This document shows positions 56,504 to 64,000 of a DNA stretch of 64,000 nucleotides, piece by piece; the first letter of the stretch is position 1; the number at the start of each line of letters is the position of its first letter. This DNA is from Eutreptiella sp. 'Long Island Sound 2002'. Lineage: Eukaryota > Euglenozoa > Euglenophyceae > Eutreptiales > Eutreptiaceae. The stretch is from assembly GCA_964036045.1 (NCBI GenBank), contig OZ038382.1, positions 85,907,918-85,971,917 of the forward strand, written 5' to 3'. The translations under genes were made by a program, and so were the position numbers. The notes beneath the pieces are model-generated. The model was not told the origin of the DNA and did not search any database. It saw nothing but the letters and a program-made list of their open reading frames with translations.

Positions 56504-56537
56504 GTGGTGTGGTGTGGTGTGGTGTGGTGTGGTGTGC
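56504..56537 (-). repeat. (ACACC)n tail of NA-3
   Basis: 34 bp of (GTGTG)n, the shortest tail, directly beside the 5' terminus of LINE A copy 5. Confidence 0.9.
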
Positions 56538-56860
56538 CGAAGGCGCTGTTACCAAATGGCAAAAGGCCGGGATGTCTACCCAAGGGCTAAGGTAAACGGG
56601 CGGGGCTGTGTGTGTTGTGTGCGCGCTGTGTGTAAGTGTGTTGTTGCATCACCGGACCAGTGCACTCCCGCCCTTGGCTTGCACTGCTCTACCGACGCCT
56701 GTGCGCAGTCTCACAGGGTCCCATTGGTCCACTGCACCTTGTGTGCCGCGCTGCACCATCGGTGCCTCTTGTGTGGCGGCGCACTGCTTGGTGCTGTGCA
56801 CTGCACTGCAATGTGTGTGCACCGCTGCACTGCTGTTGTGGGCAGATGACACTGGGCAGT

Positions 56861-59281
56861 GTGACGCACTACCACGCCGCCCGGGGGCTGTGGGCAGTGG
56901 AAATCCTGCTTCGCACTGCCGCATTGCCTGAGGGCACTGAGTAGTGGCAGAGTGGTACTCCTGCCGTACAATGCCTCTCTGCCTTGGGGCAGTGGGCCGG
57001 GCATCTCCTGCTAAGCACTGGGCAGTGGGACTCCCGCAACGCAGTGCCTCACTGCCAGGGGGCAGGGGACAGCGGGACTCCTGCAATACACTGCCTCACT
57101 GCCTGGGGGCAGTGGGCAATGGACCTCCTGCAATGCACTGCCTCACTGCCTGGGGGCAGTGGGCAGAGGAACTCCTGCAACTCATTGCCGCTCTGCCTAG
57201 GGGCAGTGGGCAATGGAACTCCTGCAATGCACTACCTCACTGCCTGGGGGCAGTGGGCAGTTGAACTCCTGCAATTCAGTGCCTCACTGCCTGGGGGCAG
57301 TGGGCAGTGGAACTCCTGCAATGCACTGCCTCACTGCCTCGGGGCAGTGGGCAGTGGAAGTCGTGCAACTCATTGCCGCTCTGCTTGGGGGGCAGTCGGC
57401 AGTGCAATTCCTGCAATACTCTGCCCCACTGCGTGGGGGCAGTGGGCGGTGGAACTCCTGCAATGCACAGCCTCACTGCCTGGGGGCAGTGGGCAAGGGA
57501 ACGCCTGCAATGCACTGCTTCACTGCCTGGGGGCAGTGGGCAGTGGGACTCGTGCAACGCACTGCCTCTCTGCCTAGGGGCAAAAGGCGGTGGAACTTCT
57601 GCTCTGCACTGCCCCACTGCTTGGGAGCAGTGGGCAGTGGAACCGCTGCAATACACTGTCCCACTGCCTGGGGGCGGTGGGCAGTGGACCTCCTGCAATG
57701 CACTACCCCACTGCCTCGGGGCAGTGGGCAGTGGATTTGCTGCAATGCACCGCCCCGCTGCCTTGGGGTAGTGGGCAGTGGAACTACTGCAATGCACTGC
57801 TTCACTGCCTGAGGCAGTGGGCAGTGGAACTCGTGCAATGCACTGCTTCACTGCCTGGGGGCAAAAGGCAGTGGAACCTCTGCTATGTGCTGCCCCACTG
57901 CCTGGTGGCAGTGGGCAGCGGAACTCCTGCAATGCACTGCCCCACTGCCTGGGGGCAGTGGGCGGTGGAACTCCTGCAATGCACTGCCTCACTGCCTGGG
58001 GGCAGAAGGCAGTGGAACTCCTGCTACGCACCGCCTCTCTGTCCGGGGGAGACGGCCGTGCAACTTCTGCTATGTATTGCCTCACTGCATGACGGCAGCG
58101 GGCAGTGGAACTCCTGCAATGCACTGCCTCACTGCCTGGGGGCAGTGGGCAGTGGAACTCCTACAATGCACGGCCTCACTGCCTGGGGACAGTGGGCAGT
58201 GGAACTCCTGCAATGCACTGCCCCACCGCCTGAGGGCAGCGGGCAGTGGAACTCATGCAATGCACTGCCTCCCTGCCTGGGGGCAGAAGGCAGTGGAACT
58301 CCTGCTACGCACCGCCTCGCTGTCCAGGGGGAGAAGGCCGTGCAACTTCTGCTATGCACTGCCTCATTGCCTGAGGGCAGCGGGCAGTGGAACTCGTGCA
58401 ATGCACTGCCTCACTGCCTGTGGGCACTGGGCAGTTGAACTCCTGCAATACACTACCGCACTGCCTGGGGGCAGTGGGCAGTGGAACTCCTGCAATGCAC
58501 TGCCTCACTGCCTGGGGGTAGTGGGCAGTGGAACCCCTGCAATACACTGTCCCACTGCCTGAAGGGCAGTGGGCAGTGGACCTGCAATGCACTGCCTCAC
58601 TGCCTGGGGGCAGTGGGCAGTGGAACTTCTGCAATGCACTGCCTCACTGCCTAGGGGCAGTGGGTAGTCGAACTTCTGCTATACACTGCCCCACTGCCTG
58701 GGGGCAGTGGGCAGTGGAACTCAGGCAATGCACCGCCTCTCTGACTGGGGGCACAAGGCAGCGGAACTTCTGCTATGCACTGCCCCGCTGCCCCCTGGCA
58801 GCGGGCAGTGGAACTCCTGCAATGCACTGCCCCACTGCCTGGGGGCAGTGGGCGGTGGAACTCCTGCAATGCACTGCTCCGCTGCCTGGGGGCAGTGGGC
58901 AATGGAACTCATGCAATGCACTGCCTCACTGCCTGGGGGCAGAAGGCAGTGGACCTCCTGCTACGCACCACCTCTCTGTCCGAGGGGAGAGGGAAGTGCA
59001 ACTTCTGCTATGCACTGCCTCACTGCTTCACTGCCTCAGGGCAGTGGGCAGTGGAACTCCTGCAATGCACTGCCTCACTTCCTGAGGGCAGTGGGCAGTT
59101 GAACTCCTGCAATACACTACCGCACTGCCTGGGGGCAGTGGGCAGTGGGACTCTTGCAATGCACTGCCTCACGGCCTGGGGTCAAAAGTCAGTGGAACTC
59201 CTGCTACGCACCGCCTCTCTGTCCGGGGGCGGAAGGCAGTGCAACTTCTGCCATGCACTACCTCACCGCCTGAGGGCAGCG
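56861..59281. repeat. VNTR A, 47-bp tandem repeat array (second copy)
   Basis: About 51 units of the 47-bp family, more varied than the first array. Some carry CCTGGGGGCAGAAGGCAGTG and CTGTCCGGGGG variants of altered length that recur every few units (57.6-59.2 kb), hinting at a higher-order unit. The same fold-back geometry is kept. Open frames in all phases are by-products. Confidence 0.93.
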
Positions 59282-59412
59282 GTGCAGTGCGGGGCGGTGC
59301 GGTGCGGTGCGGTGCGGTGCTGTGTTGTGTTGTGTTGTGTTGTGTTGTGTTGTGTTGTGTTGTGTTGTGTTGTGTTGTGTTCCGCTGTGTTGTGTTGTGT
59401 TGCGGTGCATTG
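59282..59412. repeat. (GTGCG)n and (GTGTT)n microsatellite
   Basis: GGTGCGGTGCGGTGCGGTGC followed by about 80 bp of GTGTT units with one TCCGC interruption. It is a pentamer one base away from the LINE tails. It may be a decayed or family-specific tail in the same orientation, or the residue of the target into which NA-3 inserted. Confidence 0.85.
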
Positions 59413-60026
59413 TGTTGTATTGGTATTGGTATTGGCTGGGCGGTGTATATTTGGGGGGGGGGGTGTCCCCGGGGAGTATGGCAGTCACCTCATGTGTGGC
59501 GGCACGACTACATATTTGTTATGCCCTCATGAGGACTACGCACGCCCACCGCTGGCCCCCATACCTCGGACTGGCTCCTTTTGGTAGTCGTGGCGTGGCT
59601 TGCCCGCTTTGATTTTTTGAGTTTTGGTGGACTCTTGGTTCTCCTCTGCACTCTTCTTCTCTCTCTCTTTCTTGGGGGGGGGGGGGCATGAAGGCGAAGG
59701 GCTGTAGGAGTTCATTCCAGTTTTGGATTCGCTTTAGATTCGTTTTGGGTTCTCTGTCTCATTCACGACTTGGGTCCTGGCGGGTCCAGGAGTGAGGAGG
59801 GCAAAGGGATTTGGATTCTCATTCATAAGTAGGGCCTTAGCTTTGGGTTTCCCCTTTTTTAAGTCTTTTATGTGTATTGCATGGGCTCGTTTCCATATTT
59901 GATTTGTGTGGTGCTGTGTTGTGCAGTGTTGTGCGGTGCGGTGTGATGAAGTGCAACTTGCTACGGTATTGTGTGTCTTGTTGTGGTGCAGTGCGGTGCT
60001 ATGCTATACCGTGCTGTGCAATGCGG

Positions 60027-60087
<61 letters not shown>

Positions 60088-60225
60088 CTCTCTCTCGTTC
60101 TCTCTTTTTCTATTCTTTTGAGTGTCGGCCATACTTGGTTCTGGTGCACAAGGATATGGGGTATGATCAGGAGACATAAAGGCGGCGGGCACCACGAAAG
60201 CATTCGCCATTCATTTGAGCACTCA
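59413..60225. other. Low-complexity spacer between the array and LINE C
   Basis: Lower-GC sequence with a GGTATT triplet, G runs at 59,451-59,462 and 59,676-59,687, scattered GTGTTGTG motifs (59,905-59,970) and a (TC)n run. No gene is supported. The degenerate GTGTT-like motifs beside the LINE C end may be what is left of its tail. Confidence 0.5.
60028..60092. repeat. (TC)n microsatellite
   Basis: About 28 pure TC dinucleotides then GGTCTCTCTCTCG. In LINE C sense this is (GA)n lying just past the presumed ORF2 end. Open frames through it (Ser-Leu or Arg-Glu repeats) are artefacts. Confidence 0.95.
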
Positions 60226-61499
60226 ATCTGAGTCCCAATAGTCAGTGTCATTCTCGGAAACGTGAGCCGGGTCATGAGAGGATTCACTTGCTGATAAGGA
60301 GATACGGTCCGAGTCCATTGCGGGAGGCCGAGGATCATGAGCTTGATCCCGTGGAGTGCTTGGCCACTCGTCCTGTAAGAGAACCAGTGTAACTTTGTAG
60401 GCAGCACTGAAAGCCGGTTCTGTGTGGAAGCAGATGTGTAGTTCTTCAAATACTCTGAACGCCAGAGCGTGTCACTAAGCAAAGATAACAACGTGTGACA
60501 CTTATGTTACGTATACCGTGCGTGGTTCAGGGTCAGAGGTGGGGCATTCTGCTTTGGCTTGAAACGAGAGACGGATGACGGCCGAGGGAAGAAAGTTCAG
60601 AGGGACCGGGTCGGTGTCGCCCATCAGTGAGGTGTTCTGACGCCCAACAAAGTTGAACGCCGCAGCGATTGCACAGTACTTCCATTCTATCTTAAGCATG
60701 GGCCATCCTTGCGGGCTCGGTTCGGCGATCAAGTGCTCTCTGCGTACAGCACATGGCCACGTTCTCATGGTGCCCGGGTAGTTTAGGTACTCTGAGCAGA
60801 TGGCTATGGCGCCATCTGTGGTGAGTGGGCTTTGGAGCGAAGGACTACTCCCGACCAGGTGATACAAACGCTAAAAGGAGACCATTGATCCTGGGATTCC
60901 ATCAAAAAGTCCGGGATCAGTCCCCATGCATGCACTTGATCTTCCTTGGTTGTGGAGAATGCGGCCGGGGAGTACCATTCGATCACGTATCCTTGAATGG
61001 CTAGACAACTGGCTACGTTGCCGAACGACCACAGGCATAGGAGCGTGATGCAAGCAGATTGCATGTGAACACCCCTTCCGGTAGCCATGGTGCGGAAATA
61101 GGGGCATGAAAAAGGGTCTTTGCTTCTTTCGTGGCAGTGAGGGATTGTGCGGACCCAATACGCTGCCGTGAGCCCGGTGTTGGTGTCCTTGCCTTCAGTG
61201 AGTCCTCTCACCAGACAACTTTGCATTTGGGGTTGCCTGGGTAGCTTTGGGCCGTCCGCGAGCGGTTGCACTGTGCATCCAAACCAGATACAATGTCGGC
61301 AACCAGTATTCCATTGTGTAGGCATAGCATCGTTTCATCAAGGGCTTTGGGCATTGGTATTTGTCCCTTCACTGTGTGCTATAGGGCGGACTTCGCTATG
61401 TCATTGCTTTCCTTCTACCACAGCGCCTTTCGGGTGTTGCTTTTGGTGTTGTGATGTGCTAGAAGATAGAATTCCGGTATATTGTATCTGCATAGGAAC
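60226..61499 (-). pseudogene. LINE C C-terminal region
   Basis: Several partly open frames follow the RNase H: GCRHCIWFGCTVQPLADGPK (61,300), YWVRTIPHCHERSKDPFSCP, LCLWSFGNVASCLAIQGYVI, then the 60,867-60,502 frame (WPMLKIEWKYCAIAAAFNFV). The reading that ends HDPAHVSENDTDYWDSD-stop near 60,226 has a charged tail typical of a protein end. No domain is recognised; assignment to ORF2 rests on position and strand. Confidence 0.45.
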
Positions 61500-61860
61500 T
61501 GTGCGTACCACATGCGGTATGAGTCAACCCGGGTACATTTGGATGGTCTCTCCGTCGCCGCCATGCATGGCTGCTAGGTTGTCTGAAATGGCACCTGTGA
61601 TTCGGCTTGGATCGATGCCGAAGCGGTGGATGAGCAGCATGTTGAGGAATTTACCGCACCATTAGGCAATCCAATTGCTGCCTCGTTTGCATCTCACTGC
61701 ACAGCTGGGTGTTGGGGCTACTCCGTTGCTGTCAATCGCAAGTGCGGACCATACATGATCATCATTCTCCTTAGAACCATCCGACATGAGGATGCGGTCA
61801 CCATCAGGAGTGTGCAATACTTCGATCAAGATGGGGCATTTTGTGAGGCCTGCAAGAAAG
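61500..61860 (-). pseudogene. LINE C RNase H domain, degenerate
   Basis: In one frame: KCPILIEVLHTPDGDRILMS, then DGSKENDDHVWSALAIDSNG with the first catalytic Asp in SDGS, a stop at WIA-TAA, then after a frame change FGIDPSRITGAISDNLAAMH, where SDN is the third acidic site. The second acidic position (Glu) is not obvious. The order EEP-RT-RNase H matches LINE A and B. Confidence 0.68.
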
Positions 61861-62049
61861 TAAAAGAGACGTCATGTTGAGCCATCCATTGCGCGACGAT
61901 CCAAGATGGGGCGATATACGGGGCTTGGGGTATAGCATGAACGTTCTGATGGTCTCCTTGGTGTATGTGTTTCTGCTGTTGCAAGCAAGGAAGAGGCCTT
62001 TGATGTACTGGCACTGTAGGCGTGAGGGACTGCAGACTATTTTCTTGAT

Positions 62050-63390
62050 TTATATTTGTTGTGGTTGTACCCATTTAACTTGCACCGGGATGGGTGAGAA
62101 CACGTAGTCTACAATAGACAAGGTGTACGTCATCAGGATGCGCAGTACGAGTACGAAGGAGGGTTGCAGCCGTGCGAGAGTTCCATGTAGGATGGAGAGG
62201 CGTTTGGCGAACTTCAGGTTGTGTTCTTTGGGGATCTCTGCTGGGATGAGAGGGATTCCAGTCATCTTGAGGTTGGATTTCTTGAGGGTGAAGATGTCTT
62301 GCATCGTCTCCACTTCACCATTAACGTACTCTAGTGTGCCGTTCTTCGTTTGTGCACTATACATTCTTATCTTTTTGCACTCCGATGATCCTCCTGTCGA
62401 CCAGCAGCCGTCGCTGAATGTGTTGCACATGTGAGCCATGTCTTGACCGCTGGTGGCCAAGCCTCTGTGATCCTCGCTTTATACGATTTCAAATACTTTG
62501 ACGCTTGGGTCCCATGCAGCCAGGCTTTTGTATGTGTGCTGCTCGGCACGAGGAGAGAGGTCTACTGAATTCTTGTGCTGTAGAAGAACACCTTGATGGA
62601 ATTTGGTGCGGGCACACGTTGCACTGGCGCATAGGCCGACTCCGATAGAGTCGCCTTGGGATCCTCAATGACGCATTCTGTATGGACCGGCGAGTCCAAA
62701 GGGGGATACCACGTACATCTCGAAGAATCTCTCTGCCCATTCTTCTACGTGGAGTGCGTCGGACGGGCAAAGGCTGTCCATGTTCTTTCTGAGGGTGTTG
62801 CAGAATGTGTTTCTTTCATCCCAATCAATAATGAATACTTTGGCATATTAGTGGGCGAACCACCATACCAGCCATCGGCATGTGATCGCGCAGATGTGTG
62901 GCGACAGTTGCTTTTTGCAGGCGTAATGATTGGGGGGAACCCAGGCTGTCCATTCTCAGTGTTGTTGTTGGCGGAGGAAAACATTGCTAGACTCTAGCCA
63001 ACAATGTGAGTAAGAAAGTATGGCTTGTCTTTTGGTGCGACAGGGCTCAGATTCATGCCTCTGTTGATGTGTTTGTGATCCAAGGCTAAGTCCGGTCTGC
63101 CGCTATTGAATTCTTGAGCTTGCTTCAGCATCTCCGCCTGAAATTCGGCCTTTTCCTTGGGGAAGTGTTTTCCATCGGCGCTGATCTCATCCACAACCCG
63201 GAAGTTGTTCTTTTTCAGTTTTATGGTGTGGGTTGTGGCTAATGTGATACAGACTCCTTTCAGCTTTTGAAAAGGGAAATAGAGCTTTGCCGCCATGGCC
63301 TTGTTGTTTCTATTCTCCCACCAAAAGGCGAATTCTGCGGAGCGTCTTCCGCTGTGGGATTGTAGTGCTGCGGCCACGGCTTTGGCATCC
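62050..63390 (-). pseudogene. LINE C RT domain, degenerate
   Basis: The pre-RT linker (63,377-62,994) is open: FAFWWENRNNKAMAAKLYF to LTHIVG-stop. In another frame comes motif A (KVFIIDWDERNTFCNTLRKN, 62,840-62,780), then AERFFEMYVVSPFGLAGPYR, a TGA, motif B GSQGDSIGVG (about 62,650), and a motif C zone at TSGQDMAHM (62,450), where the catalytic x-DD reads GQD. The thumb follows: KKSNLKMTGIPLIPAE, KRLSILHGTLARLQ, TLSIVDYVFSPIPVQVKWVQ. Polymerase activity is ruled out by the stops and the altered motif C. Confidence 0.72.
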
Positions 63391-63539
63391 GCTGATCAGA
63401 GGGACATTTTGGATCGACAGCGGGGTATGATGTCGTCCATGGCTGCGAAGTACGGGTGCATGACCGCTGCGGGGTGCCACTTGGAGATGTTGGCCCATGC
63501 GAAGAGGATGGGGCATACATTCTCACCTTGAAAGTCTTC

Positions 63540-64000
63540 CTAGTGAAGGTGACGAAAATTGTATCTTCGGTTGGAGGGGTCCGTTGGTTTCCTGTGGTCA
63601 CAATCTATGGCGAGGGTGTAGTGCTGCACGTTGTGAGTGCTGAGGCCTGGTAGTTGTGCTCTAGTGCACGCCACGCAGGGGGTGCTGCTATGGAGGAAGA
63701 GCCAATCGATCTCCGTCATGGAAATTCCTTTCTTGGTGGGTACTTCATTCGTCGGCTGACCTATGGTGTATAAGCAGTGGTATTCCTTCCAAGCTTTGCT
63801 CTGCGTATGTTTGAGCCATCCTTTGTAACTGCGTTCCGCGTTGTCGTTGAGATCTCCTTGGATGAGAGGTACCGTTGCTCAGGCGGTCGATAGGAAGTTT
63901 GCTACCGCATCGCAGTGCTCTACTATGGATGCATTTTCGGGGGAAAGTGCACTGGCGATCGCAAGTGAGTCGGGGGTGCCTGGATTGATGTGTGCACATA
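63540..64000 (-). pseudogene. LINE C EEP endonuclease, C-terminal part
   Basis: Reads SLAIASALSPENASIVEHCD, then a TGA near 63,898, then ATVPLIQGDLNDNAERSYKG, SKAWKEYHCLYTIGQ, MTEIDWLFLHSS and HYTLAIDCDHRKPTD. GDLND, EIDWLFLHS and DCDH fit the GDFN, SxID and SDH blocks of the EEP fold; the last Ser is replaced by Cys. A stop follows before EDFQGENVCPILFAW. The domain's N-terminus lies outside the window. Confidence 0.75.

Larger units (their letters stand above)
56504..59281 (-). mobile_element. Non-autonomous composite element NA-3 (5'-truncated)
   Basis: Tail, 105 bp of LINE A 3' end (56,538-56,640), the NA-specific segment (56,641-56,702), about 150 bp of CACTGC-rich leader, then VNTR A. 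It matches NA-2 at the 3' end and the window-start element in its body. No VNTR B or 5' module follows, so the 5' part is missing and is replaced by the GTGTT repeats. Confidence 0.72.
60226..64000 (-). mobile_element. LINE C, decayed EEP-RT-RNase H retrotransposon (partial)
   Basis: Minus-sense and cut by the right window edge. In order from the edge: EEP (64,000-63,540), linker, RT (62,900-62,050), RNase H (61,860-61,500), C-terminal region (to about 60,226). Base composition is far less GC-rich than LINE A or B, and the RT motifs differ, so it is a separate lineage. Stops and frameshifts in every domain show an old copy. Confidence 0.75.

Noticed and set aside
59877-60179. Ser/Leu-rich small protein across the TC repeat
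   Set aside because: It is a frame through a dinucleotide microsatellite with no homologous context.

Overview
The window is a eukaryotic, very GC-rich, almost entirely repetitive locus. It has no operon-like gene order, no bacterial-style ribosome binding sites, no tRNA or rRNA gene that I can recognise, and no host gene that I can support. Nearly all coding capacity lies on the minus strand and belongs to non-LTR retrotransposons (LINEs) with an AP-like endonuclease (EEP), a reverse transcriptase (RT) and an RNase H. CpG is abundant, so this does not look like ordinary methylated vertebrate DNA. The host could be a GC-rich alga or other protist, or an invertebrate. I cannot name it.

Layout, reading coordinates upward. 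1-1,747: 5' part of a non-autonomous composite element (47-bp and 94-bp tandem repeats, then a short 5'-end module). 1,748-13,033: LINE A copy 1, the most complete copy, with 3' tail, ORF2, ORF1, leader, 94-bp repeats, a structured block and a 5' module. 13,034-20,170: three 5'-truncated LINE A copies, placed head to tail. 20,171-28,511: a different element, LINE B, which has lost its RT core. 28,512-43,488: a 15-kb non-autonomous element that carries 12.9 kb of 50-bp tandem repeats instead of ORFs. 43,489-56,503: LINE A copy 5, an older, broken full-length copy. 56,504-59,281: a 5'-truncated non-autonomous element with 47-bp repeats. 59,282-60,225: simple repeats and spacer. 60,226-64,000: a third, less GC-rich, decayed LINE C that runs off the right edge.

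From 1 to 59 kb every element points the same way (sense = minus strand). Each intact 3' end finishes in an (ACACC)n tail, seen on the plus strand as (GTGTG/GGTGT)n. Each tail abuts the 5' end or truncation point of the next element down. This gives a head-to-tail array like those formed by telomere-, microsatellite- or centromere-targeted LINEs. The non-autonomous members share about 100 bp of 3' end and the 5' modules with LINE A but have tandem repeats in place of genes. They look like an SVA-style parasite of LINE A.

LINE A copies are defective as read here: copy 1 has a premature stop, a 1-base frameshift, a C-terminal nonsense codon and a deletion in the endonuclease; the others are truncated or heavily mutated. 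Some internal duplications differ at only a few sites, so the array has been rearranging recently, unless assembly error is involved.
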